DNA of 64,000 nt from Pseudopyrenochaeta lycopersici (GCA_003313425.1 NHZP01000051.1:1-64000), one strand, 5' to 3'; numbered from the stretch's first letter, positions 39,701 to 50,983 are shown. Notes: generated by a model from the sequence alone, not told the origin. Numbers and translations are program-made.

Positions 39701-40688
39701 TATTAAGGGATAGGATAATAAGAGGGACTGGCTAGAGAGTTGTAGTGCGAAATTCCCTAACGTTAAATAGTTTAGTTAGCCTTGTAAGGCTAGTTATGTC
39801 CGTATCTCTAATCCTAGGCTGCCTTATGGATCTACTGGACCTACAACTAAGTAACGACAAACTATCTTACCTTAGTTTGTTAAGGTAGAAGAGGACATAA
39901 CTATAATAGAGATTCCTGAGATAGGCTACTATTAAGAGCTTACTGCTGCCTTTTAAAGCTTAACTACCGCGCCAAAGTTACCTTCTAGACACTTAAATTA
40001 CTATAGAGGCGTTAAGTAGGCCTTTCCTAGAGATGTTACACTAGTATACTTATTAAACATTACTAAGGCTGTAAACTGTTAGCTAAGATAGGACACTCTG
40101 CTAGTTTTAGAGGAACTGACAGACTTATTTACAGATTAGCCTAATCCTAGTTTAATCTGTTAATTTATTAAGGATACTAGGAAGGCTACAGTAAAGATAA
40201 TTAAAGAGTATTAGGTTGTCTGCTAGTATTATAAGAAGCTTGCTTTTAGTAAAGATAGAGACCTTAGCGTACCTAACAGGTTGTTCTTCTTAAATAAAGG
40301 TATAAATCTAGCTTAGGAAGCTAAGTGGTGGAAGTATAATAGGTAGGTTAAATAACGCACTGCCCTAGACAAGGTTCTTAAGGAGCTTTCTAATAATCCT
40401 GATAGTAAGGCTGCTAGGATGCTAGACAGGAAGGAGAAACTAAGGCGTCTGTCTATCTAAAGCGTAACTAAGTCTCTATAGACTTTAGCTTATGCTAGTT
40501 TATAAAGGTTGTTATCGCAGCAACAGGCGCTGAGTTAATATTCGCCTGGTTAGTTACCTATAGGACCTCCTCTCGCGCCTTCTCGTCCTAGGCAAGCGCA
40601 ACCTAACATAAGCGCGTCAAATCTGCATGCACCGTCGCAGACTCCTTGTCGTAGCAAGAGGATTAAGGAGATTAAGAAGAAGAAGTGA
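36707..40688 (+). pseudogene. ORF3 of the large LTR element, possible 2OG-Fe(II) dioxygenase-like cargo
   Basis: About 1,300 codons in one frame (TAG/TAA read as former Gln) end at a TGA at 40686-40688, with a basic Lys-rich tail. It lies between pol and the 3' LTR, where simple retrotransposons have no gene. Near 39507-39524 it reads TYFYYVNLNI; the Tyr codon TAC (39516-39518) and the Asn codon AAC (39522-39524) would be His and Asp before RIP, both changes being in the CpA/TpG context RIP prefers. That gives an HVD iron-binding motif. Downstream, QRSVSFNNKDKDN (SVSFDDEDKDN before RIP) and ILRSFY (ILRGFH; His at 39636-39638) resemble the 'DD..N.....PGxH' block of phytanoyl-CoA-dioxygenase-like folds. 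The HxD-to-H spacing (40 residues) is shorter than in the classical family, so the assignment is tentative. The rest is unrecognised. Confidence 0.45.
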
Positions 40689-41121
40689 GGGTGATTTGGC
40701 TGCACTGTCGAGAGCCTAACCAATCAGCAGTCGTCAGGTGAGGCTTAACAGACTCTGATTAGCTGAGTGCCTCCAGGTCGTTCGAGGGATACTAGGACGA
40801 TGGCATACTTACCGGCGTCTTTAACAGTGAGGTTAAGGCGCGTTTTCTTTTATTTTTCCTACTATCTTTAAGAGATTTGACGATAAAGTGCAAGAGTTTA
40901 TAAAGGAACCTGCACGATTACAAGGACTGCTCCTCTTACAGAAATGCAGCTTATGCCGCCTTCCCTTTGTTCGTGGGGCAACGATTTCTTTCTTTCCTTT
41001 CTTTTTTATGTGTCTTTTCTTAGCTCTCTTCTCCTCCTGCTAATAGTTCTGCTTATAAAGAGAAGGAATAATAAGCAGGATTTGTGAGCTTAATAGGACT
41101 AAGCTTGAAGTAGGGGAGGTT
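40689..41121 (+). other. 3' untranslated region and polypurine tract of the large element
   Basis: This stretch is non-coding, less RIP-mutated than the rest, with pyrimidine runs (around 40985-41030). It ends in AGTAGGGGAGGTT next to the 3' LTR, the plus-strand primer site. Confidence 0.75.
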
Positions 41122-41494
41122 TATGCTGTTGCACAGGGTACCTAGGCAATCAGGTAATGATGGGTTTCCTTTGTCAGCGAAATTTAGTGATAAAACTTGG
41201 AGATACGAGAGATCTCAACATTATGCACCAAAACCTTATGCACCACACTCCACGAGAATTCACTTCAAAAACTAAGATTTTGCAAAGTAGCTAGTGTATT
41301 AGCTACGTTAATTCATAAGATTTCAGACCATTTTGTTTATTACTTTTAATCAGGCTCCATACTTACCTTCGTTTCTGGCAGACTGCACAGGCAGAGCTGC
41401 TCCTGTTATTCACGCACGTTTGGATTCCATCGTTACTTCTCATTCACAACACCAGAACTGCGGGATTGTGCCGAACCACCTTGTTAACTCCACA
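41122..41494 (+). repeat. 3' LTR of the large element, right copy
   Basis: 373 bp, TATGCTGTTGCACAGGG (RIP form of TGTGCCGTTG) to TTGTTAACTCCACA, followed by CTAA. It shares length and diagnostic variants with the LTR at 10998-11370, more than with the 5' LTR at 23350-23727. Confidence 0.93.
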
Positions 41495-43490
41495 CTAATA
41501 GTAGTAACTACTATAAATAACTTTATTTAAGGAGGATAAATAGCCTTTTATAAGGTTTGTTTCTTAGAAATTTTCTTAAGAAGTTTTAGATAGGCTATAA
41601 AGTAAAGTCTTAGTCTTTATAGCTTTTCTATTTTCTCTTATTCTAAGTAGGTAAGTCTTTTTCCTTAGTATTTAGCTTTAGATATCAAGTTTTATAATAT
41701 CCCTCCTTATTATAGAAGTAGTAGGTTACTCTAGTAATATTTAGGGTAAGAAAAGGCCTACTAGGTTTCTTTAAGAAATTTAGTTACTCCTTATCCCTCT
41801 TATACTTTTTTTAAGGCTTTTTATCTTCTTCTAAGCTAAGTAAGAGTTTTTTATTTATTTTCTAGGCTAGTAGGGCTATAAGAATATTAAGTTCCTTAAG
41901 ATACTTAAAGATAATATTAGCTTATTCCTTTATTTAAGAGAGAGTCTCTCTCTTTTAGACTAGAATATTTTATAGCCTTACTTATATCTCTTTAGTTAAG
42001 AATCTAAAGTAATAGCTTTACTTTAAAGCTATAAAGTAAGTTTTACTTAGTTTTTCCTAATATTAGCGTAAATAGTCTAATATAGCCGTAAGAATCTCTT
42101 TTAGACTTTACTTATATATATTTACTATATTATAAGTAATAAGGTATCTTTCTTTAAGAGTTCTTAATATATTAAGTATATTTTACTTAAAGTCCTTCTA
42201 AGTAAGTGTTACGAACAGGAAGTGGGAAGGCGGCGGTTATGAGGATGAGGGAGGAGGCACGGACGACCAACGAGGAGACCGAGCCTCTGAACCAACCGAT
42301 GACGCCAGGGTCACGTGATCCCAGGAAACCCACGCTAAGACGGACTATGTCCTATAGGATAGAGATAAACCTAGAAATCCCAGAGGGGGCCTTATAGGAA
42401 TCCTATAAGATAATTATGTATATAAACTCGCATAATATAGCCCTATAGCATATTGTAATTAACTTAAGATAATCCACGAGTATACTACTATTCCCTACTT
42501 CTACGTTCAACCTATCTAGTACTGCACATCTACAGAATACTCTAAAGATACTAACTAGTTAACACTAGTTGCTTTATATTGTAACTACTTGATTAGATCT
42601 TTAACAGTAAGTTACTATCTTATAATTTTAGCTTCTTCTTATAAATAGTACTCCTCTTACGTTATCTTATACTAATCTAAGACGTATTAAAGAGAAAAGG
42701 TAATATTATATACTTTTTACTAGAAGTTTATAAAGTATTATATAAAGTAGGCTTTATAGTTCTTTACTTAGTAGTTATACTCTATTCTCTTCTTCTTATT
42801 ATACTTTTAAGGTAGTTTAGGGCGTAGTAGGCGTAAAGAGGCTAGCTTAGTTTATTTAGGGCCTTCCTTTAGCGCTTTTATAGCTTCCTTATTATCTACT
42901 TTTAGTACTACAGCTTCTACACGCATTTTAATAATAGCGTAATATTATATCTTAGCCTTAATCTTTCTTTATAACTTAATATACTCTAGATCTACCTTAT
43001 CTTTATTAGTGTCTAAAATACGTGTAAAAGAGTTAGATAAAGTATTTCTTAATATATTACTACTTAGCTAGTTATATTACGTAGCCAGAGCCTAGTTAAC
43101 GCTACCTTAAGCTGTATTAGGCTCTATTAACTTAGGGTCTACCTAAGATAAGTATTTTATACTAGAACGTCCTTACGTAGGCTGAATTAAGGTTAATTAG
43201 GCTAATATAGCCCTTAACTCTATATCGCGTTCCTTTACTAGTTCTCTAGTAATAGTTTAGGTCTTAGGGACTTATTCTATACTTAGTATTTAGGTATCTA
43301 GATAGATTAGACTATCTAGGCCCTCTACTAGGGTATAGACATAAGACTGTATTATCCTTTAAGTTATCCTGTTAGAGTGCTACCTCTAAAAAGAGTAATC
43401 CTAATATTAGGACTAGTTCTATATAGTTATAGCCTAGTCCTTAAGGTTATTAGGGTTAGATAGGCATAAGGGAGTTTAATAAGAGATAAT
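41495..43490 (-). pseudogene. Gypsy gag relic with CCHC knuckle (missing 5' half of Gypsy C)
   Basis: Read on the minus strand this is a RIP-degraded gag-like frame, interrupted by a solo LTR (42206-42607). A nucleocapsid knuckle reads YYFYNKEGYYKT*Y near 41685-41723, i.e. CxxCxxxxHxxxxC with Cys and His codons turned to Tyr by RIP. Downstream, right at the edge of the large element, a short stretch (LFIVVTTIS) continues as a retropepsin start, whose active-site part lies at 11371 next to the other copy's LTR. The knuckle and protease frames differ by one register, so an indel or a programmed shift separates them. Taken as the gag of the element whose pol is at 11371-15465. Confidence 0.65.
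42207..42606 (+). mobile_element. Solo LTR of the Gypsy B family
   Basis: 400 bp, TGTTACGAACAGGAAGTGGG to GATCTTTAACA, flanked by a perfect 5-bp duplication GTAAG (42202-42206 and 42607-42611). It is the same family as 15679-16078 but far less RIP-mutated. It contains GTCACGTGATCC near 42310. Its open frame is not a gene. Confidence 0.94.
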
Positions 43491-43766
43491 AGGGTTGCAT
43501 TAGTAACTAGAAGGATCGCTGCCGCATAGGCAGGATCCTAAGAGGTTTTTATATTCCTCTTACCCCGCACCTAGGACTAATTAGGCGAAAGGAGGTCAAC
43601 CCCGCCTTTAATAGGCCCAATCTGGCCCATTATAGGCTAAACTAGCCGAGTATACCTTGGGTACATTAGACTCGTTAGCTAGTCCAGTTAGGTGTTATCG
43701 ACTCCTAACAGTGTATGCGTTAAGGCGCCTTAAGTTCTATAAAGAGTACTCGCACTTCTTATAGTA
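43491..43766 (-). other. Possible 5' LTR/leader of Gypsy C
   Basis: Less RIP-mutated than its surroundings. On the minus strand a TGTTAGGAGTCGATAACACC start (from 43710) and a TATAAAAACC box near 43545 would suit an LTR upstream of the gag relic. The other LTR was not found (a TIR element interrupts the 3' end at 15466), so this stays a suggestion. Confidence 0.35.
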
Positions 43767-44184
43767 CAGTACTAGGACAAAAGTTTGTTCGCGTCGCGCA
43801 CGTGCCAGAATAACAACACGCGAACGCGCAGAACTACTGCTTCTCTAACTTAAGATAACTACATTAAAATAAGAGCTTTTAGCACAGAAATTAGTAGTAA
43901 TTAAATATAGGGAGGTAAACTATTAGAAAGCTAGCGCAATTATATTCTAGTCCAGAAAGAGGCAGGTGTATAGACTAAGGAAATTACAGAGACTCTTAGC
44001 TATTTATAACGCTGCGTTTAGAAGATAATATAATACTAGGAGGCTACTACTAGTAACACTTCGCGCCCTGAGATAAGCTATCTACCTATTTTAACTAGGC
44101 GTAATTATTATAAGCTGCTTTACCTTACTAGAAAGTTCCTAAAAATTAAGTACTATAAGCTCCTTAAAGAGGCTAGGATATAGG
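43767..44184 (+). mobile_element. Tc1-type transposon 5' fragment
   Basis: TA followed by CAGTACTAGGACAAAAGTTT (terminal inverted repeat). A transposase N-terminus can be read from about 43850: ESQRNYILVQKEAGVQTKEI, a helix-turn-helix start typical of Tc1 transposases, then a LTRRNYYKLLYLTRKF segment. It is cut at 44184 by the 5' LTR of Gypsy A, which inserted into it. The remainder is not visible beyond 50866. Confidence 0.7.
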
Positions 44185-44578
44185 TGTTAGGATCTGAAAT
44201 CCTGGACAGGAAGGAGGAGCCTCAGAGGCTGGCAGCTAGTCAGGAAGCGCCAGTGTTCCACTCTGTCACATGTCACGTGACCGCTCGTTCTGCTAAGGAC
44301 GAGCGCTCGCGGCGCTCGCAGCGAGCGCAATAAGCGCGTTATGTATATAAATCGTCACAATAAACCCTTATAGCTTATTATATTTAACTAAATATTATAC
44401 TCTACAGTATAGTAATAGTAATACTAATTATTCTTAACCCTTAGTACTCTTTACAGAAGCGCCCTCTTACTATCTTAGTATTAAACCCCCCTTCTATCTA
44501 GTCCCTTACTCTATCCCAGAGAACTAACCTTATAATCTTATTAGTTATCCTTACTAATAGCTTTTAAGATTCTTTATA
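44185..44578 (+). repeat. 5' LTR of Gypsy element A
   Basis: 394 bp, TGTTAGGATCTGAAATCC to GATTCTTTATA (RIP form of ...TTTACA). Compared with the solo copy at 14674 it has an extra ~31-bp GC-rich block built of GCTCGC/GCGAGC units near 44309-44339. It contains CACGTG at about 44274. It is preceded by ATAGG. Confidence 0.9.
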
Positions 44579-44599
44579 CTTTAAACACCCTTAAGATAA

Positions 44600-47500
44600 G
44601 TAACACTAAGATAGAAAACACAAACTATTATACTACTAGGCTAGGCAACACTATCGCTAAACTAGACCTCTTCTATAAGGATCGCTTTAAACTTAAAGAG
44701 TAGTTACTCTAGTTTAACCTGTTCTTTAAGTTTAATGCAACTACTATAGACGATAATAATTAAGTAGTACTTATATCTAGCTATATAAGAGGCGAAGCCG
44801 CCAAATAGGTGAAACCCTACCTAGTCAAGTATATAGGTAAAGGCGAGAAAACTCAAGAACTAATTACTATGTTTAAAGAGACAGGCAGATTTAAGGCATG
44901 CATGCGTTAAGCGTTTAGACTCCTGAACAAGGCAACTATTACAGAACGTAAAGTTTAAAACATGTAATAAACCTAATCTACAGCTAACTACACTAACAAA
45001 TTTCTAGGCTACGCTAGACAAACTAGCTAGAACGACGACACCCTAAAAACTATGTACAAATAAGGCCTAAAGGCAGACGTCTAGACTAAGCTTATACGCA
45101 CAGGCACGAAGATTACAACACTAGACAACCTAATTAACAAGACTATCTGACTAGATGTAGAGCTCTATAAGCTTCGCGTGCGACTCGCAGGATAATAACC
45201 TAGACAAACAAAAGAAGATAAGAAACTATAAAAGGATTATTATAATAAGTCTAACAGTAGTTACCTACGTTACTAATATTAGCTATAAGGGGTCCTAAGA
45301 CATTATACGTCTAGGAGATCTAAGGTAATATATCTAGATAACCTTAATAGAGGAAAGTTAGGTAAGGAGAGGAAGAAGAAGGAAATAACCTGTTTTAACT
45401 ATAATAAGAAAGGCTATATAGCTAAAGACTATAGGAAGAAGAATAAGGTAACTCCCTAGATTAATATAATAGTTGTAAAAGAAGAAAACAGTAATAATAA
45501 AATATAGGAAGTCGTCGCAATATAAGAGGAAGGAGCTTAAGATATAGAGGTATTACAGCTACCTCTCCTAGAACCTACTAAGAAAAAGATTCTAAGAACC
45601 TAGTATAGTAATAAGGAGGAAGAGAGTAACAGCTCCCTATCCCTAGTCTATAAAGATACTACAGAAGACCTTAGTAATACTATAGTACTATTAACTAAAG
45701 AATAAAAAATAGAGAACTTTTAGAACTAACATTAACTAGGAACCCTAAGGCTATTAACGCCTACAGAAGCAGAAAAAGATATTATAGAACTTAACCGCTA
45801 ACTACGCGCGCAACACATATATAAAGTATAGTATATTAACGCGGTAACCCTAGAAGAATAGGAAGCAGCTATAGTATAAGGAATAAGTATAATTATCTTA
45901 GCTAAATAAGCGATATAAGACATATTATAGGAATATTATAACTACTCCAAACATTATACAAAGGCAACCTAAGAGTAGGCAGAGAAAGCTAAGAAAGCAT
46001 AGTAACCTATAAGCGTTAGGGACGCACTATAGAAACTTTAACAAGCTAGGTAGATATAGGTACTAGAACCTCTAGTAGTTAAGACCCCTAAATACGTATT
46101 ACAACGCTAAATAATACTACTACTAACATAGGAAGATGCTTTCTACGTACTAAGTAACAAGGACCTAGTATAACAAGGGTACCTTTAAGTTAATTCCTAC
46201 AGCGAAATCGTGCTTATAGATAGTAAGAAGTAAGATATTTATACTTAGCTTAAATAATAAATATATTAGGAGGATAATAAAGAAAACGTTAACCCTAACT
46301 AGCTTCTTACAGCAGAAGAAGCTAAAGACTATTATAAGCGCGCAGAAGCAGCTTAAACCCTACATACTATGCGTAAGGGACTACAGAAACTAGTACTAGA
46401 CTACTTAATAGATCTACGTAATAAGTAGCATAGTATAGTCTACTAGTCTTTCTATACTACAGACCTGTATATAATACACTATTTAAGTAAAACAGAACAG
46501 AGATACTTCCCTTACTTAATTTATTAATGTAAGTACTAATAGTATAATTATCTTAAAGTTAAGTGCGACAACTACCTATAGGATAAGAGGACTATCCTCT
46601 ACTTTCTAGGAAACAATAACCCTGCAGCTACTATAGCGATGCAGCTAGTCTTTAATAGAGAATGTAATTAGCGATAATAGTAAATATGCCTTAACTCTAA
46701 TTACCTTAAGTATAAAGACGTTAAGACACTAAACAGGTATTAGGAGGAGCCTTTTTTAGAGTCGCGCCTACTAATAGGTAAGAATTATAAACTCTATACG
46801 TAATAGGTATATAAGGATTCCTTAAGCTAAATATTAAGCTTAATAGAAGCTAGATAAAGGTATTAGTAGATTCTAGAGCATAATAGAGCTATATTTCTGC
46901 GCGAGCGATAGAATAAGCTAGCCTTATCCTATTATTAAAATTAGTACTATATCTATTAATAGTAGCTAATAGATAACTAATACTATTAGAGTCTGTAATC
47001 ACACACGAAGTATAGAGTATGTAACTTATTATCTAGGACTATAGGGAAACGATTAACCTAGACGTCTTTAGACTATTATAATATAATGTAATACTAGAAC
47101 TCCTATAGTTAAGATTATATAGTCTAGACATAGATTAGAAAAGGAAAAAGTTCTTGTTTAAATACTGTAGAACAGACGCAACTACAAGCAAGCCTACGCT
47201 GCGGCTGAGTGCCTAGGTAGATAAGAAGATAATAATTAGAATCCTTACTTCGAATAAGGACGACCTTAAGACATAAGGGTCTAACTTAGCAGGTACTAAT
47301 AGGAGGCCCTTAGACTAATAAGCTAGAGTTAAGGAGTAAAGCGTAACTCTAGTAATCCCTAATAAGTATAAAGAATATAAGTTACTCTTTTAGGAAGAGA
47401 TAAGTATAAAAGTATTACCTAAACATTAACCCTAGGATTATAAGATTATCCTACAGAAAGGAAAGTAACCTACTTCTAGCCTAATTTACAGTTTATTAGG

Positions 47501-50160
47501 AAAAGAACTTAAAACCCTACGCGAATATATTAAAATAAACCTAAAGAAAGGATTTATCTAAGAATTATAATCGCTAGCAGAATACTCTATACTATTTATA
47601 CTAAAAAAGAATAGAAAATTAAGATTATACGTTAACTATTAAAAGCTTAATAATATTATAATAAAAAATTAATACCCTTTACTAAATATAGCAGAACTAT
47701 AGGATTAACTAGCCTTTATAAAAGTCTTTATAGTATTAGACTTAAGAGGAGCGTAAAACCTTATTTATATAAAGGAAGGTAAAGAATAGAAGACTGCGTT
47801 TAGAACACGCTATAGCTACTATAAGTATACAGTAATACTTTTTAGTCTTACTAACGCACTAGCTATATGCTAGGTACTTATTAATAACGTGTTAAGAGAA
47901 CACCTAGATATATTTATAATTATATACCTTAATAATATCCTTATATACTCTAATAGTCTATAGGAACACATTAAGCACGTTAAAATAGTTCTTGCCTATT
48001 TAGGAAGATTTAGTTTACTACTTAAACCTAAGAAATATAAGTTTTATAAGGAAGAAGTTAAATTCCTAGGATATACAGTAGGTGCACACGAGGTAAAGAT
48101 AAGTAAAGAAAAAATAAGAGTAGTTAAAGAATAGCCTAAACCTAAAATAGTTAAAGATATATAGTTATTTATAAGATTTATTAACTTTAACTAATAGTTT
48201 ATTAAGGACTTCTCTAAAAAATCTATCCTACTTACTAAGCTTATAAGGAAAGAAATAAAATAGGAATAAGGAAATAAATAAAGAAAAGCATTCTAGATAC
48301 TTAAGGAAGCCTATATTACACCCCTAGTATTAATTATATTCTAAACAGGAGAACCCTTATAGTTTAAAATAGATGCCTTAGACCTTGTACTAGGTGCAAC
48401 AGCGAAATAAGAACACAATAGGAAATAGCACCCTATCGCGTACTACTTAAGGAAATTTACAGACCCTAAGGAACGCTACAACGTGCATAATAAAGAGCTT
48501 ATAGCGGTCGTTAACGCCCTTAACTACTAGCAGATCTACGCGGAAAGCTGCTTAGATCTTACAATATTTACAGACTATAAGAACTTAGTTAACCTTACTA
48601 CTACTAAGACCTTAAACTATAGACAGGTTAGATAGGCTAAAATATTAGGATAATACTAGTTTAAGATTATATACACGCTAAGAAAGGATAACAGTAGAGC
48701 TAATGCTCTTAGCCGCAGATCAGACATCGCAGGAATAAAAGTAATAGTTAGCGATACTATCCTTTAAGTAAACTAGAATAGAAGCTTAGGACCTAATAAG
48801 TTATTAAATAACACTATAATAATTACGTCTAAAGTACCTAAAGAATTATAAGAGGTAATTATCTAATAATACTATAATAACCTAGTACATAGTTACCCTA
48901 GAATTAAAAGAATAATAGAACTTATATAGCAACACTACAGCTTTAAAAATATAAAGGCTAAGGTTAAACAGTTTATTAAGAAATACGTAGACTGTTATAA
49001 GAATAACTATAGTACCTACGCACTCTATAGAGAAATGCAAGCTATAGAGCTACCTAATAAACCTTAGGTAGACATTTCTATAGATTTTATAACAGGGTTA
49101 CTACTGTCTAAAGATCCCGCAACAGGAATTAAGTATAACGCTATCCTTAATATAGTCTGCAGATTTACAAAAGCAGCAGAGGTAATACTATTTAGAAATA
49201 ACTATAATACAGAATAACTAGCATTTATTATCTTAGATAGACTAATATAATATTATAGTATACCTAAGTCTATTATAAGTAATAGTAATAAGCTCTTTAC
49301 ATCTAACTTCTAGTCTATATTAATAGCCGCGATAGGAATAAAGAGAAAATTATTAACAGCCTATTACTTACAAACAGATAGATAGACAGAAAGAATAAAT
49401 AGAATAATAAAGACCTACCTAAGAATTTATAGTAATTAATAATAAAATAATTAGGTCTTATTACTACTAATAGCATAACTAGCCTATAACAATAAATTGT
49501 TAGAATTAACTAGAAAGACACTGTTCTTTACTAACTATAGGAGACACCCTAATCTCTTTATAAAGTTATATCCTAGCAGAAAAGCTAAAGTAGCTATAAA
49601 AACAGCTAAAGAAGTAAAAAAAGTACATAAATAACTCTAAGAAAACCTTAAGAAAGTATAACGTAACAGTATTTCCTACTAAAATAAGAAAAGAAAAATA
49701 GCACCTTAGCTAAAGAAGGGGGATAAAGCATACTTACTTACAAAAAATCTACGTAATAAGTAACTAAGTAAGGGACTTAATTATGTTAAGGTTAGACTAT
49801 TTTTAGTTAAAGAACAAAATAGACTCGTAAATTATATACTTAAGCTACTACTAGATATAAAGATCTACCTATACTTTTATATCTCTAAGCTATAACTAGC
49901 TAACTCTATAACGCTATTATAAAGGACATTCTAATATAACCTAGAAGAGGAAAATAAGTTTAAAGTTAAGAAAATCTAGGGGTACTAATAAAATAGAAGA
50001 GTTAACGACCTAGAGTTAAGCTTCAGTTACCTAGTTAAATAGAAAGGATACCTAAGTATAGAAAGTACGTAGGAGCTACCAGAAAACCTAAGGAACTATT
50101 AAGAAAAAATTAGAGAATACTAGGAAAGAGAGGAAAGGAAAAAGAAGAAATAATAAACCT
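44600..50160 (+). pseudogene. Gypsy element 'A' gag-pol relic
   Basis: One long frame can be followed with TAG/TAA read as Gln. Gag (44600-45470) ends in a knuckle CFNYNKKGYIAKDY near 45389 (CxxC...H...C with RIP changes). A long variable region and the eroded protease precede the RT (about 47500-48330), which has KLRLYVNYQKLNN and a catalytic box reading YLNNILIY near 47935 (YLDDILIY before RIP). RNase H (48340-48730) has HPIAYYLRKF and IFTDYKNL. Integrase (48850-49640) has a Cys pair lost by RIP, a VDISIDFITGLLLS core start and TDRQTERINR (usual TDGQTERxN). A chromodomain-like tail cannot be confirmed. Dead copy. Confidence 0.85.
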
Positions 50161-50753
50161 AGAAGGTAGAAGCCTAACTAGGCTCCGCTAGAGTTACTAG
50201 CTAATCTAAGGCGCCTATAGTAGACTACACTATCAGAGAAAACCTAACTAGAGTATCAACAACTAGGCAAGGGGCTTCCTCAGCAAACTCTAACTCCCCG
50301 TCGTTATACATCTCTAACGCAAGACATAACGCCTTCTTCTACGCCCTTTCTTCTGCTTACTTTAAAATCGCCTTATTCTAAAGTAACTGCGCGATTACAG
50401 TTACTAATAACTTCTCGTTATTATCTACCTTCTTCTAGTACTTATTATAAGTTTTATCTAGAGAAGCCTAGAATATATTTACGCACAGCTTTCCTAAACG
50501 AGTGCATTTAGCATATTTTAAGTTTAAATTTAGTATAATATAATAAATAATATTATCTCTAAAATACTTATTATAAGTAAACTTAGTAATAGTTTTAGCA
50601 CGGAGGATTTTGTTATAAAGACGCAAATTACGAATCTAGGACTTAGACAACATTTTATCTTATATTACTACAGACGCGGGGTACGCCGCCTTTAAGCTAA
50701 TCTAGCTACATATTACGTGATTTAAGACGAATCCTAAAGGAGGAAGGGGATAG

Positions 50754-50866
50754 TGTTAGGATCTAAAATCCTAGACAGGAAGGAGGAGCCTCAGACGCTG
50801 GCAGCTAGTCAGGAAGCGCTAGTGTTCCACTCTGTCACATGTTACGTAACCGCTCGTTCTACTAAG
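50754..50866 (+). repeat. Truncated 3' LTR of Gypsy A
   Basis: First ~113 bp of the LTR (TGTTAGGATCTAAAATCC...CGCTCGTTCTACTAAG), preceded by the polypurine tract AAAGGAGGAAGGGGA (50736-50750). The CACGTG of other copies is here TACGTA, both ends changed by RIP-type transitions. The LTR stops where the foldback at 50861-50983 begins. Confidence 0.88.
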
Positions 50867-50983
50867 TAAATATATAATTTTTTAAAAGAGTTATACTATA
50901 TTTTATAAAGTTACCTATAAATTTTTATTAAAGAAAAAGTTATTCTTAAATAACTTTATAAAAGAATTATATATTTACTTAGT
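50861..50983. repeat. AT-rich foldback (MITE-like) sequence
   Basis: ACTAAGTAAATATATAATT at the left is mirrored by AATTATATATTTACTTAGT at the right, a ~24-bp near-perfect stem. A second small inverted pair (AAGTTATT/AATAACTT) lies inside. It replaces the rest of the Gypsy A 3' LTR. No coding. Confidence 0.7.

Larger units (their letters stand above)
23350..41494 (+). mobile_element. Large LTR retrotransposon, right copy (complete, with nested Copia)
   Basis: LTR 23350-23727, internal region, polypurine tract AGTAGGGGAGG (41110-41120) and LTR 41122-41494. Removing the Copia element and one 5-bp duplication (5,415 bp) leaves about 12.7 kb, which is very long for a fungal Gypsy-type element. 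The order is leader repeats, gag-PR-RT-RNase H-integrase in apparently one frame, then a third frame (ORF3) before the 3' LTR. The sequences outside the two LTRs (GTAG on the left, CTAA on the right) do not match, although solo LTRs of this family have 4-bp duplications; the matching CTAA is found beside the left copy's LTR instead. Confidence 0.92.

Noticed and set aside
23346..41498. A conventional target duplication round the right copy of the large element
   Set aside because: The four bases are GTAG on one side and CTAA on the other; they do not match, which led to the inversion interpretation.
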